Shown here one piece after another: positions 1 to 8,212 of a stretch of DNA of 64,000 nt; within the stretch, counting starts at the first letter, position 1; each line of letters begins with the position of its first letter. The stretch comes from Acidovorax sp. YS12 (GTDB taxonomy: Bacteria > Pseudomonadota > Gammaproteobacteria > Burkholderiales > Burkholderiaceae_C). The notes below the pieces were generated by a model. It saw nothing but the letters and a program-made list of their open reading frames with translations. It ran no database searches and was not told the origin of the DNA. Location of the stretch: positions 4,553,501-4,617,500 of the forward strand of contig CP053915.1 in the NCBI GenBank assembly GCA_021496925.1, in the 5' to 3' direction. A program made the position numbers and the translations under genes.

Positions 1-588
1 TGCCGTGTCGGCATGGGCGTTGCCCTGCGTGGGCAGCAGCCACAGCGCGCCCAGGGCGTAGCCGCCCGCCGCCGCGATGAGCAGGCCCATGGCGCCATGA
101 CCGTCGCCGCCATGCAGCGCGCTCCAGCCCGCCGCCAGCGCCAGTGCCAGCACCGGGGGCAGCGCGCGCGCCAGCGCCGCCGAGGCGGGCGCGGCCGTGC
201 GCAGCGCCCAGGGCTGCGCCAGGTACCACAGCATCTGCAGCAGCGCCAGCAGCGCGGCCCAGCCCAGCACGGCCAGCGGCTGCGCCATGGCGCCGAACCA
301 GATGGCCGCGCCCACCAGGGGCAGCAGCAGGCCCCAGCGCGCCAGGCTGGCGCGCAGCACGGCGCGCAACGCCTGGGCCGGGGGCTGCCGCGCGTCAGCC
401 AGGAAGGTGAGCGGGCCTTGCGCCAGCGCCAGCGTGACCCAGAAGAACGCCACCTGCGCGATCACCGCGAAGCGGCCCGTGGCCTCGGGCGAGAAGAAGT
501 GCAGCATGGCCACGCCCATCAGCGCCTGCGCGCCGAGCGATACCAGGCTGGCCACGGCCAGCGTGGCCGAGGCGGGCAGGCGCTTCAT
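1..588 (-). CDS. polysaccharide flippase-like membrane protein (partial, 3' end outside window)
   Basis: The 196 codons visible from the ATG at 588 run open to the window edge, so the C-terminus is missing. The product is strongly hydrophobic, with about six membrane-spanning stretches and few charged residues. It starts MKRLPASATLAVASL, and its first segments resemble the N-terminal half of Wzx/MATE-type oligosaccharide flippases. Those move lipid-linked sugar units across the inner membrane. The family is inferred from the hydropathy pattern and from the three glycosyltransferases and the sugar-phosphate transferase upstream on the same strand. The start overlaps the stop of the preceding glycosyltransferase (ATGA, 585-588), so translation is probably coupled. 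It could instead be another polytopic polysaccharide protein, such as a polymerase. Confidence 0.6.
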   Translation of the reverse strand, partial: MKRLPASATLAVASLVSLGAQALMGVAMLHFFSPEATGRFAVIAQVAFFWVTLALAQGPLTFLADARQPPAQALRAVLRASLARWGLLLPLVGAAIWFGAMAQPLAVLGWAALLALLQMLWYLAQPWALRTAAPASAALARALPPVLALALAAGWSALHGGDGHGAMGLLIAAAGGYALGALWLLPTQGNAHADTA

Positions 589-1505
589 GGGCATAGCCCC
601 AGGGTGCGCCACAGCGCCAGGCGCTCCAGCACGCGCGGCCAGGCCAGCGCGCGCAGGTCCGGCACGGTGCAGGCGGCGGGGTCGTGCTGTGTGGCGAAAA
701 AGCGGGCGTATTGCGCCGCGTTGGCCTGCTGGGGCAGGAAGGCGAAGCGCGCACCGTGTTCTTGTGCGAAGGCCCGTACCCACGGGTAATCGGTGCTCAC
801 CACGGGCAGGCCCACGGCGCAGTATTCGAGCAGCTTGGTCGATGTCTGCTGGTGGTAGGGCGCCTGGTTCGGCACCAGGTTCAGGCCGAAGCGGGCGCGG
901 CGCAGCAGTCCGGGCACGGCGCCGTGCGGCACCCTGCCGGTGAGCGTGGCATGGCGCAGCGGCGCGAAGGCGGCGCGCAGCTCCGGCGGCGGCTCGCCGA
1001 TCAGCAGGGTGCATAGCCCGGCCTGCTCCAGCCCCTGGAGCAGCGGGATGAAATGCCGCAGCCGCCGCATGTCGCCCAGGTAGACGGCGTCGAATTCCGG
1101 GGCGCCGGGCGTGTCTTGCGCGGCGAAGAACGCCGGGGCGATGCCCATGTCGCGGAACTCGCAGGGCACGCTGTCCGCGAAGCCCAGGCGCGCGCGCACC
1201 CAGGCGTTCTGGAACAGCCGGTACTGTGGCCGGGGCTGGCTGGCGTGCTTGGCCCGGTCTTTCAGCCAGGCCCAGGGCGGCACCGAAGCCGAGGCGTACT
1301 CGTGCACCTGGAAGGCGTGGGGGAAGCGCTGCGCCGCGCCGCGCGGCACGCGCCCGCACAGCCACCAGACGACGGCTGCGTCGCCGGGCACGCTGGCGCC
1401 GTCGCGATGGATCTGGGCCTGGTGGCCCAGGCTTTCGAGGTAGGCCGCGTAGGCGGCCAGCTCCGGCAGGTAGGCATCGCCGCCGCGCACGTAGTGGATC
1501 AGCAT
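585..1505 (-). CDS. glycosyltransferase, GT-B fold
   Basis: This 306-residue protein probably adds a sugar to a lipid-linked or surface polysaccharide at the inner face of the membrane. It has no signal peptide. The C-terminal half carries the usual GT-B donor-binding pattern: TSTKLLEYCAVGLPVVSTDYPW, where a Lys-x-x-Glu stretch precedes A-x-G-x-P. The N-terminal half (MLIHYVRGGDAYLPEL) is less conserved. I cannot tell the donor or acceptor. The start at 1505 overlaps the end of the upstream glycosyltransferase by 7 bases, and its stop overlaps the next start by 4. The whole block reads as one operon. Confidence 0.75.
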   Translation of the reverse strand: MLIHYVRGGDAYLPELAAYAAYLESLGHQAQIHRDGASVPGDAAVVWWLCGRVPRGAAQRFPHAFQVHEYASASVPPWAWLKDRAKHASQPRPQYRLFQNAWVRARLGFADSVPCEFRDMGIAPAFFAAQDTPGAPEFDAVYLGDMRRLRHFIPLLQGLEQAGLCTLLIGEPPPELRAAFAPLRHATLTGRVPHGAVPGLLRRARFGLNLVPNQAPYHQQTSTKLLEYCAVGLPVVSTDYPWVRAFAQEHGARFAFLPQQANAAQYARFFATQHDPAACTVPDLRALAWPRVLERLALWRTLGLCP

Positions 1506-2497
1506 GCGGCGGCCTCGCGCAGCACCTGCTGCCATTGGCGGGCGAAGCGCGGCCAGGCGTGGTGGTCCAGCACGCTGTCCAGCGCCTGCTGGACCTGCGG
1601 CGCGGGCAGGGCGAGCACCTGCTGCACGGCGGCGGCAAGCTGGTCGGGGCTGTCGCCGGGTGCCAGCAGGCAGGCGGGCACGGTCTCGCGCAGCGCGGGC
1701 AGCGGCGGCGCGATGAAGGGAATGCCCGCCGCCGCCGATTCGAGCGCGCTCAGGGGGCAGCCGCCTTCGTAGCGCGAGGCCAGCAGCGTCAGGTGCCAGT
1801 CTGGTGACAGGGCGGCCGCACGCGGGCGCGCGCCGCAGAACGTCAGGCGCCCGGCTTGCATCAGGTCGCCCGCCTGCCGCTCCAGCGCGGGGCGCAAGGG
1901 GCCATCGCCCACCAGACTCAGGCGGTAGTGCGGCGGCAGGAGCCGCAGCATGGCGATCAGGCGCTCGGGCTGCTTTTCCGGCGACAGGCGTCCGACGTAG
2001 CCCAGTTCCACCGTGCTGCCGTCGGGTGGCGCGGCGCGCAGGGGCGCATGCGGCAGGCGCAGCGCGTTGGGAATGACGTGCGCCCGCGCATCGGGCAGCG
2101 CGTGGCCCAGGAAGCCTTCGAGCGAGGCGCGGGCATGGTGCGAGATGAACACGAAGCGCGGCACGCGCCGGTACAGCCAGCGCAGCCAGGCGTGTTTGGC
2201 GGGGTGGCTGCGGGCCTCGGCCAGCACCTCCTGCAGCGGGCCATGCACCCAGACCACCCAGGGCTTGCCCAGCGCCTGCCCCAGGGCCCAGGCGGCGTAG
2301 GCGGGGCCGAAATTGTGCGTGGCCAGCAGCACGCCGGCCTGCCGCGCCGCGCGCCATACGCGCGGGTGCGGTGGCGCCGTGTCAACCGCCCAGCCCGCGC
2401 TTTGCAGGCCGTCCTGCAATTCCTGCACGATGGTGCCCACGCCGCCCAGGCGCGGGCCGTCGCGCAGCAGGCAAACGCGCGGTGGCGGGCCGGCCAT
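1499..2497 (-). CDS. glycosyltransferase family 4 protein
   Basis: A 332-residue retaining GT4-type glycosyltransferase. It shows an N-terminal GGVGTIVQEL donor/acceptor cleft, a GRLSPEKQPERLI stretch at the domain boundary, and an E-x7-E type motif in SRYEGGCPLSALESAAAG. It is cytoplasmic with no membrane segment. The ATG at 2497 shares one base with the stop of the upstream transferase (TGATG), which fixes the start. It probably acts after the initiating sugar-phosphate transferase at 2497-3780. The sugar transferred cannot be read from sequence. Confidence 0.8.
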   Translation of the reverse strand: MAGPPPRVCLLRDGPRLGGVGTIVQELQDGLQSAGWAVDTAPPHPRVWRAARQAGVLLATHNFGPAYAAWALGQALGKPWVVWVHGPLQEVLAEARSHPAKHAWLRWLYRRVPRFVFISHHARASLEGFLGHALPDARAHVIPNALRLPHAPLRAAPPDGSTVELGYVGRLSPEKQPERLIAMLRLLPPHYRLSLVGDGPLRPALERQAGDLMQAGRLTFCGARPRAAALSPDWHLTLLASRYEGGCPLSALESAAAGIPFIAPPLPALRETVPACLLAPGDSPDQLAAAVQQVLALPAPQVQQALDSVLDHHAWPRFARQWQQVLREAAAC

Positions 2498-3780
2498 CAG
2501 CGCGCCCCGAAGCCCGTGGCGACGATGCGCACGGTCTTGTAGATGATCAGCAGGTCGAGTGCCAGCGCGTAGTGCGTCACGTAGTACAGGTCGTAGCCGA
2601 GCTTGACGGCGGCCTGTGCCGCGCCATCGGTATAGCCCTGCTGCACCTGCGCCCAGCCGGTGAGCCCCGGGCGCACCCAGTGCCGGTACGGATACGCCGG
2701 AATGCGCTGGGCGAACTCGCGCACGAAGGGCACCTGCTCCGGGCGCGGGCCGATCAGCGACATGTCGCCGCGCAGCACGTTCCATAGCTGAGGCAGCTCG
2801 TCCAGGCGCGTGCGGCGGATGAAGCGGCCGGCGCGCGTGATGCGGTCGTCGCCCGGCTGGGCCGGGCGGGTGCGCGCGGCCTCGCACTGGGCGTGGTGCA
2901 TGCTGCGCAGCTTCCACAGCCGGAACGGGCGGCCATGCAGGCCCGTGCGCTGCTGCGAGAACAGCGCCGGGCCGGGCGAGTCGAGCTTGACGGCCAGGGC
3001 GGTGAGCAGGCACAGCGGCAGCCACAGCGGCAGCGTCAGCACGGTGGCACTGAGGTCGAGCATGCGCTTGGCCACGTCGTAGGCGGGGCGCACGTCCTGC
3101 TCCCACAGCGCGTCGGGGTGGGGCAGCATGCGCCGGCCGGTCAGCAGCTCGGCCACCGCGTCGAGGCTGTACAGGCGCGTGTGGCTCTGCTTGAGCGCGC
3201 GGATGTGCCGCGCGTCGCCGGGCGACGCGGGGTCGAGCACCACGCCGTCGCAGGGCGTGGGGAACTGCCCGGCCTGGCAGACGTGCAATACCAGCGGCAG
3301 CGCCTCCAGCTGCGGGCTGCCGATGCGCGCCTGCAGCTTGCCGGGCAGGGCAGCGTCGAGGCAGGCCAGGTGCAGCACGTCGCGGCGGCGGATGGCGCGG
3401 TAGCCCAGCAGGAACCAGGCGGCCGTGAGCCCGTAGGCCAGCAGCACGGCGCCGCGCGAATAGGGGTGCTGCGCCAGCGCGAAGCCCAGCGGCGCGAGCG
3501 CGAACGGCATGGTGGTGGCCACCAGCACGTAGCTCACGCGCTCGAAGTGCGGCAGGTAGGCGCCCTGGTACAGCCACTGCGTGGCCACGGCGTAGGGAAT
3601 GGCGCACCACAGCACCGTGGCGCGGAACTGCGCCGTGGCCCAGCCCTGGCCCTGCAGCCACCAGCCCAGGCCGTAGGCCAGCACGAGCACCAGCAGGCCG
3701 GCCAGCGCCCAGCGCAGCACCGCGTTCTGGTAGCGCACGGCGAAGGAGCCGAGCGGCTGCGCGTCAAGGGCGGGGTTCAT
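2497..3780 (-). CDS. undecaprenyl-phosphate sugar-phosphate transferase (initiating enzyme)
   Basis: A 427-residue membrane protein of the bacterial sugar transferase family (WbaP/WcaJ type). It should transfer a hexose-1-phosphate to undecaprenyl phosphate and so start repeat-unit assembly. The N-terminal part has about four membrane segments and a degenerate cytoplasmic domain. The catalytic part begins near DVAKRMLDLSATVLTLPLW, with the reentrant helix. It continues through RLWKLRSMHH, DELPQLWNVLRGDMSLIGPRP and RPGLTGWAQVQQG, all hallmarks of the family. The ATG at 3780 overlaps the upstream stop (ATGA). The natural sugar could be glucose, galactose or an N-acetylated sugar. Confidence 0.88.
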   Translation of the reverse strand: MNPALDAQPLGSFAVRYQNAVLRWALAGLLVLVLAYGLGWWLQGQGWATAQFRATVLWCAIPYAVATQWLYQGAYLPHFERVSYVLVATTMPFALAPLGFALAQHPYSRGAVLLAYGLTAAWFLLGYRAIRRRDVLHLACLDAALPGKLQARIGSPQLEALPLVLHVCQAGQFPTPCDGVVLDPASPGDARHIRALKQSHTRLYSLDAVAELLTGRRMLPHPDALWEQDVRPAYDVAKRMLDLSATVLTLPLWLPLCLLTALAVKLDSPGPALFSQQRTGLHGRPFRLWKLRSMHHAQCEAARTRPAQPGDDRITRAGRFIRRTRLDELPQLWNVLRGDMSLIGPRPEQVPFVREFAQRIPAYPYRHWVRPGLTGWAQVQQGYTDGAAQAAVKLGYDLYYVTHYALALDLLIIYKTVRIVATGFGAR

Positions 3781-4916
3781 GGCGCTGCGCTGTGGCGGTA
3801 GATGTCCAGCACGGCCTGGGCCATGCGCGCGGGCGTGTGCGCCTGTTCGTAGCGCTGGCGCGCGGCCTGCCCCAGCGCGGCGCGCAGCGCGGGGTCGTGC
3901 GCCAGGCGCTGGAGCGCGGCGGCCACGGCGCGGGCGTCGTTGGGCACGCGCAGGCCCTGTGCCGTGGTGGGCAGGAGTTCGCGCAGGCCGGGCAGGTCGC
4001 TGGCGACGATGGCCAGGCCCGCGCGCATGGCCTCGATGACGGAAATCGGCAGCCCTTCGTGGTCCGACAGCAGCACGAACACGCCGTGCCGCGCCAGCAG
4101 CCCCGGCACATCGGTGCACAGGCCCGTGAATTCGACCGCCTCCAGCCCCAGGCGCCGCGCCAGCGCCTGGTGCGCGGCCAGGTCCGGGCCGTCTCCGGCC
4201 AGGGTGGCGGGGATTTCCGCGCCCGTCGCGTCGCGCACCAGCGCCAGCGCGTGCAGCAGCAGGTCGGGGCGCTTCGGCGGCGCCATGCGCGCCACCATCA
4301 CGATGCACGCGGGCAGGTCGTGCGCGGGCGTGCCGCCGGGCAGGTCGTCCAGCGCGTTGGCGACGGCGCTGCAGCGCCGCGCCGGGATCGGCAGCCAGCG
4401 CGCCAGGCGCAGCTCGTGGCGCGACACGCACACCAGGTGGCGGGTGAGGGGCGCGCACAGCGCCTCCACCAGCCAGGCCAGCGCGCGGCGTGGCAAGGGG
4501 GCGCCGGCCTTGAAGGCGAAGCCGTGCACGGTATAGACCACCGGGGTGCGCGTGATGCACCCCGCCGCGCGCGCCACCACCCCGGCGGCGGCGCTGTGGG
4601 CGTGCAGCAGTTGCGGGCGGCTGGCGCGGATGAGGCGCACCAGCGCCGCCACGGCGCGCGCCACGCGGGCCGGGGCGAGCCCGTTGTCCAGCGCGGCGAT
4701 GCGCTGCACCGGCACGCCCAGGGCGTGCAGGGCCCGGGCCAGCGGCGGCTGCGGGTCGCTGCCACCGACCACGGCCGTGAAGCGCACCCGGTCCGCCAGG
4801 GCGCGGCACAGCGCCTCGACGTGCGTTTGCGCGCCCCCGGTTTCGCCCTTGGTGATGACCTGCATGACGAGAAGGGGTGGCGCGCTGGCGGGTGCGTCGG
4901 ACGGCGCTGCCGTCAT
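3777..4916 (-). CDS. glycosyltransferase family 4 protein
   Basis: A 379-residue GT4 glycosyltransferase. The N-terminus MQVITKGETGGAQTHVEAL carries the glycine-rich cleft. The C-terminal domain has VARMAPPKRPDLLLHA and LLSDHEGLPISVIEAMRAG, the E-x7-E pattern that binds the nucleotide sugar. It is first of the sugar genes and its stop overlaps the next start. Its own ATG at 4916 overlaps the stop of the LON-domain gene upstream. That links the polysaccharide locus to the LON gene in one transcript, though a functional link is not implied. Confidence 0.82.
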   Translation of the reverse strand: MTAAPSDAPASAPPLLVMQVITKGETGGAQTHVEALCRALADRVRFTAVVGGSDPQPPLARALHALGVPVQRIAALDNGLAPARVARAVAALVRLIRASRPQLLHAHSAAAGVVARAAGCITRTPVVYTVHGFAFKAGAPLPRRALAWLVEALCAPLTRHLVCVSRHELRLARWLPIPARRCSAVANALDDLPGGTPAHDLPACIVMVARMAPPKRPDLLLHALALVRDATGAEIPATLAGDGPDLAAHQALARRLGLEAVEFTGLCTDVPGLLARHGVFVLLSDHEGLPISVIEAMRAGLAIVASDLPGLRELLPTTAQGLRVPNDARAVAAALQRLAHDPALRAALGQAARQRYEQAHTPARMAQAVLDIYRHSAAP

Positions 4917-5548
4917 GGCGCGATACCCGTGCGGTCGAGCACGTCGCCCACCAGCTCCAGGCGCAGCAGCGGGTTGTCCAGGGCCATCAGTTGCTGCTTG
5001 AGCGGCAGCGGCACGGGCAGCAGCTCGCACCAGCGGTTGGCGACCCAGCCGCAGTCGTCCAGCTGCGCGGGCGTCGCGGGCGGGGCGCGTTCGGCCTCGG
5101 GCTGGCGGTCGTGCAGGGTCTGCAGCACATGCGCCAGGGCCGTGGCGAAGCGGCGCAGGTCGGCGGGCACGGGCGCCGGGGTGTCTTCGTCCAGCTGCTC
5201 CACGTCGGCCACCCACAGGCCGTGCGGCAGCTGGTGGCTCTGGCGCACGCGAAAGCGCAGCGTGCCGTGCGCGCTCAGCGTGATCAGGCCGGGCTGCGGC
5301 GACTGGAACTGCGCGATGGCGGCCAGCGTGCCGACGTCGTGGAACTGCTCCTGCGGCGCGCCCGCCTGGCGCACCTCGCGGCCGCTGGCCAGCGCCACCA
5401 CGCCGAAAGGCGCGCCCGCGCGCTGGCATTTGCGCACCATGTCGAGGTAGCGCACCTCGAACACGCGCAGCGGCAGCGTGCCGCCGGGAAAGAGCACCGT
5501 CTCCAGCGGGAACAGGGGCAGCGAGGTGAGCGTGAGGGGGTGGGCCAT
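4913..5548 (-). CDS. LON substrate-binding domain protein (peptidase S16 N-domain)
   Basis: This 211-residue protein consists of the N-terminal LON domain alone, with none of the AAA+ or Ser-Lys protease parts of Lon. The start MAHPLTLTSLPLFPLETVLFPGG is the classic beginning of this family (LPLFPL...LFPG). Such proteins are widespread and soluble, and their role is not established; a substrate- or nucleotide-binding role has been proposed. I chose the ATG at 5548 rather than an in-frame ATG seven codons upstream because homologs begin just before the LPLFPL motif. A short gap separates it from the divergent YggT gene. Confidence 0.85.
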   Translation of the reverse strand: MAHPLTLTSLPLFPLETVLFPGGTLPLRVFEVRYLDMVRKCQRAGAPFGVVALASGREVRQAGAPQEQFHDVGTLAAIAQFQSPQPGLITLSAHGTLRFRVRQSHQLPHGLWVADVEQLDEDTPAPVPADLRRFATALAHVLQTLHDRQPEAERAPPATPAQLDDCGWVANRWCELLPVPLPLKQQLMALDNPLLRLELVGDVLDRTGIAP

Positions 5549-5607
5549 GGTGGTCGAGCCCGCTATCATCCCATGGGTTGGGGCCCGCCCCGTAGTCCGC
5601 CGCTGCC

Positions 5608-6174
5608 ATGCTCTACCAGATCGTTACCCTGCTGCTCGATGTCGTGGCCGGCCTGCTCACGGGCGCCTGCCTGCTGCGCCTGTATATGCAACTGCAGCGC
5701 ATACCGTTCGCCAATCCGGTGGGCCAGCTGGTGTTTGCGCTGACCGACTGGCTGGTGATGCCGCTGCGCCGCGTGATCGCGCCCGTGGGGCGCTGGGACC
5801 TGTCGAGCCTCGTGGCGGCGCTGCTGCTGCAGCTGGCCCAGTACCTGCTGCTGTGGCTGCTCTTCGGGGGCGTGGTGCCGGTGGCCGCGCTGCCCGTGCT
5901 GGCCCTGTTCGGCCTGGCGCGCATCGTGCTCTCGGGCCTCACGGGCCTGCTGATCGTGTATGCGCTGCTGTCGTGGGTGCAGACGCGCTCGCCCATCGCC
6001 GGGGTGATCGCGCGCCTGAGCGAGCCGCTGCTGCGGCCACTGCGGCGCGTGGTGCCGTTGATGGGCGGGCTCGACCTCTCGCCGCTGGTGGCCCTGGTGC
6101 TGCTGCAGGTGGCGATGATCGTGCTGGGGCACCTGCAGGCCGGCGCGCTGGCCGGACTCTCCGGGCTCGGGTAG
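5608..6174 (+). CDS. YggT family membrane protein
   Basis: A 188-residue inner-membrane protein with two tandem YggT domains. The first is MLYQIVTLLLDVVAGLLTG to about residue 95, and the second is the remainder. Each ends in a loop with a P-L-R-R-V-x-P signature (MPLRRVIAPVG and RPLRRVVPLMGG). YggT proteins are linked to cell-division plane or osmotic phenotypes in some bacteria and cyanobacteria, but the molecular role is unknown. It stands alone, divergent from the LON-domain gene and followed by about 100 bases before uraH. Confidence 0.85.
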   Translation: MLYQIVTLLLDVVAGLLTGACLLRLYMQLQRIPFANPVGQLVFALTDWLVMPLRRVIAPVGRWDLSSLVAALLLQLAQYLLLWLLFGGVVPVAALPVLALFGLARIVLSGLTGLLIVYALLSWVQTRSPIAGVIARLSEPLLRPLRRVVPLMGGLDLSPLVALVLLQVAMIVLGHLQAGALAGLSGLG

Positions 6175-6227
6175 GTCGCCCGTCTCCTGCGCGTGCGGGT
6201 ATCTCCCGGAGTTTGATGTACAGAAAC

Positions 6228-6260
6228 TGTATACACTTTGGCGGTCACATACCGCCAAAG
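6228..6260. promoter_or_regulatory. candidate operator: TGTATACA palindrome plus 10-bp inverted repeat upstream of uraH
   Basis: TGTATACA (6228-6235) is a perfect 8-bp palindrome. It is followed at once by CTTTGGCGGT (6236-6245), five bases, and ACCGCCAAAG (6251-6260), a perfect 10-bp inverted repeat. Both lie 20-50 bases before the uraH start, and an RBS (AGGAGAAG, about 6270) follows. A related string, GCATACACTT, occurs at 8152-8161 upstream of puuD. GntR-type regulators often bind GTATAC-centred sites. No regulator can be named from this window. Confidence 0.4.
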
Positions 6261-6280
6261 CGCGGCTTAGGAGAAGTTCC

Positions 6281-6631
6281 ATGGGCTTGAGCACCCACGT
6301 CCTCGACACCATGCATGGCTGCCCGGCCGTGGGCATGGCGGTGGCGCTGTACGCTACCGAAGGCGAGGCAGCCACGCTGGTCAAGCGCCTCGTGCTGAAC
6401 CACGACGGCCGCACCGATGCGCCCCTGTTCGACAACGCCAGCCTGCGCGCCGGCACCTACCGCCTGACCTTCGACGTGGCCGGCTACTTCAAGGCGCGCG
6501 GCGTGCAACTGCCCGAGCCCAACTTCCTGAACCAGGTCAGCCTGGACTTCGGCGTGGCCCATACCGACCAGCACTACCACGTGCCACTGCTGGTGAGCCC
6601 GTGGAGCTATTCCACGTACCGTGGCTCGTGA
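6281..6631 (+). CDS. uraH: 5-hydroxyisourate hydrolase
   Basis: A 116-residue transthyretin-related protein that hydrolyses 5-hydroxyisourate, the product of urate oxidation, to OHCU. The family markers are all present: STHVLDTMHGCPA at the N-terminus with the catalytic His, a central R in LVLNHDGRTDAPL, and HYHVPLLVSPWSYSTYRGS with the C-terminal YRGS tetrapeptide. It is cytoplasmic, with no signal peptide. A good RBS precedes the ATG. It belongs with xdhC and puuD just downstream. No OHCU decarboxylase or allantoinase is visible in the window, so those steps must be encoded elsewhere. Confidence 0.95.
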   Translation: MGLSTHVLDTMHGCPAVGMAVALYATEGEAATLVKRLVLNHDGRTDAPLFDNASLRAGTYRLTFDVAGYFKARGVQLPEPNFLNQVSLDFGVAHTDQHYHVPLLVSPWSYSTYRGS

Positions 6632-6649
6632 ATTGTGTGCTCATGAAAC

Positions 6650-6730
6650 GATAGCTTCCAGCGCTTGGTACAAAAGGTTTTCAGATAGAAAATAATCTGA
6701 AAACCAGTGTGGACAAGCGCTGGCAGCTCA
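6650..6730. repeat. dispersed AGCGCTGGCAGCTAT-family repeat, full palindromic copy
   Basis: Left arm ATAGCTTCCAGCGCTTG (6651-6667) and right arm CAAGCGCTGGCAGCT (6714-6728) are inverted. Inside lies a perfect 11-bp inverted repeat (GGTTTTCAGAT at 6676-6686, ATCTGAAAACC at 6695-6705) with an 8-base A-rich loop. It sits between convergent uraH and the TonB-like gene, so it could end transcription from both sides. Confidence 0.8.
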
Positions 6731-6735
6731 CTTTT

Positions 6736-7218
6736 TCAGAGCTGCCCCTCGGTCAGCGTATCGAGCTGGAACTGCCCCGAGGCATCCCAGAGCCAGACAT
6801 CGGTGTAGGTCACGCTCCCCATGCGCGCTGGGGCCGGGAAGGGCGCAGCGGCGCGTACCAGGGCTTCGATCTGCCGCACCACCTCGGGGGCATGCTGCGG
6901 CGCCCGCTGCCAGTGCAGGCGCTTGACCTGGCCGGCGCGGTCGATCTCCACGTCCAGCACGCCCACGGCGTACAGCATGGCCGGCAGCTTGCCGGCGTGG
7001 ATGCGCGCCGCGTGGCGCTGGTACAGGTGGCGTGCCGCGTCCTCCCGGTAGGCGCGCGCCGTGGCGGCCTGCGAAGCCCCCGCGCCGCCCGCGGGCGGCG
7101 GCACGCCCGGGCCCTGCGGCGGCGCCTGGCAGGCGGCCAGCCAGACCGTGGCGGCGGCCAGCAGGCACGCGCGCCGGGCACGGGAAACGCAGGAGGGAGA
7201 CGGACGGGGGAAAAGCAT
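6736..7218 (-). CDS. TonB C-terminal-domain-like lipoprotein
   Basis: A 160-residue exported protein. The N-terminus has a basic start, a hydrophobic stretch and a lipobox LAAC ending at Cys30, so it should be a lipoprotein. After a Pro/Gly/Ala-rich linker, residues about 65-160 resemble a TonB C-terminal fold (AVGVLDVEIDRAGQVKRLHW and a final TDVWLWDASGQFQLDTL). There is no N-terminal TonB membrane anchor or proline-rich spacer, so it is probably not a classical energy transducer. The gene is divergent from xdhC with only about 45 bases between the starts. Function unknown. Confidence 0.65.
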   Translation of the reverse strand: MLFPRPSPSCVSRARRACLLAAATVWLAACQAPPQGPGVPPPAGGAGASQAATARAYREDAARHLYQRHAARIHAGKLPAMLYAVGVLDVEIDRAGQVKRLHWQRAPQHAPEVVRQIEALVRAAAPFPAPARMGSVTYTDVWLWDASGQFQLDTLTEGQL

Positions 7219-7263
7219 GGTGTGGGCGCTATGCTGGCGCAGGGCTGGAGCCTGCAAGGAGTG

Positions 7264-8118
7264 ATGGTGACGGGGCTGGATACGGGGGCGGTGGCGACGG
7301 GTGCGGCGGCATGGCAGCGCTTGCTGGACGGCCTGGCGCGCGGGCCGGCCTGCCTCGTGGAGGTGGAGTCTACCCAAGGCTCGGCGCCACGCGCGCCGGG
7401 CGCCTGGATGGCCGTCCTCGCCACAGAGGCCGGCGGCGCGGTGGTGGGCACGGTGGGCGGCGGCCACCTGGAGTGGCAGGCGCTGGCGGCGGCGCGCGCG
7501 CACCTCGCGGGCATGCCCGGCGATGCGCTGCGGCGCTTCGCGCTCGGGCCCAGCCTGGGGCAGTGCTGCGGCGGCGTCGTGCACCTGCGCTTCACCGTCG
7601 TCACGGCCGCGGACACCGCCGCGCTGCGCCAGCGCCTGGCGCCGCGCCTGGCGCCCGTGGCGCTGTTCGGGGGCGGCCACGTGGGCCATGCGCTGGCGCG
7701 CGTGCTGCAGCCGCTGCCTTTCGCGCTGACCTGGATCGACAGCCGCGACGGCATCTTTCCCGACCCCGTGCCCGAGGGCGTGCAGTGCGAGCATTCGAGC
7801 CCCGTGCAGGCCGCCGTGCCGCTGCTGGCGCCCGGCGCGTGCGTGCTCGTGATGAGCTTCAGCCATGCCGAAGACCTGGACGTGGTGGCGGCATGCCTGC
7901 AGCGCCAGCGCGCCCAGGGCGACCTGCCCTTCGTCGGGCTCATCGGCAGCCGGACCAAATGGGCACGCTTCAGCCACCGGCTGCGCGCGCGCGGGTTCAC
8001 GCCGGCGGAGCTGGCGCACGTCACCTGCCCGATCGGCATCCCCGGCATCACGGGCAAGGAGCCCGAGGTGATCGCCGTGGCCGTGGCCGCGCAGTTGCTG
8101 CAGCGGCGCGTCGAATAA
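7264..8118 (+). CDS. xdhC: xanthine dehydrogenase accessory protein XdhC
   Basis: A 284-residue chaperone that binds molybdenum cofactor, helps its sulfuration, and inserts it into XdhB. It has the N-terminal XdhC/CoxI domain (VEVESTQGSAPRAPGAWMAV, GTVGGGHLEW, LGQCCGGVVHL). The C-terminal Rossmann domain contains ALFGGGHVGHALARVL and a second motif FVGLIGSRTKWARF. It ends with CPIGIPGITGKEPEVIAV, typical of the family. The start is uncertain: ATG 7264 lies close behind AAGGAG (7256-7261), GTG 7267 has better spacing, and an upstream ATG is at 7231. xdhAB lies about 7 kb away on the other strand. Confidence 0.92.
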   Translation: MVTGLDTGAVATGAAAWQRLLDGLARGPACLVEVESTQGSAPRAPGAWMAVLATEAGGAVVGTVGGGHLEWQALAAARAHLAGMPGDALRRFALGPSLGQCCGGVVHLRFTVVTAADTAALRQRLAPRLAPVALFGGGHVGHALARVLQPLPFALTWIDSRDGIFPDPVPEGVQCEHSSPVQAAVPLLAPGACVLVMSFSHAEDLDVVAACLQRQRAQGDLPFVGLIGSRTKWARFSHRLRARGFTPAELAHVTCPIGIPGITGKEPEVIAVAVAAQLLQRRVE

Positions 8119-8121
8119 GGG

Positions 8122-8161
8122 TTTTGGTGGCTGTGAACGTACACCAAAATTGCATACACTT
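8122..8161. promoter_or_regulatory. inverted repeat and GCATACACTT motif after xdhC
   Basis: TTTTGGTG (8122-8129) and CACCAAAA (8142-8149) form a perfect 8-bp inverted repeat just behind the xdhC stop. It could be a terminator stem or an operator half. GTACACCAAAATTGCATACACTT (8139-8161) aligns closely with the region before uraH (GTACAGAAACTGTATACACTT, 6218-6238). This suggests a shared regulatory site that originally lay near the puuD start. Confidence 0.35.
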
Positions 8162-8212
8162 CACGCTCTCGGACAGGTCGCAGCGGTGCCCGGTGAGTGT
8201 GAACGCGGCCTT

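Noticed and set aside
4913..5548. Full Lon protease
   Set aside because: Only the N-terminal LON domain is present; there is no AAA+ Walker motif and no catalytic Ser/Lys.
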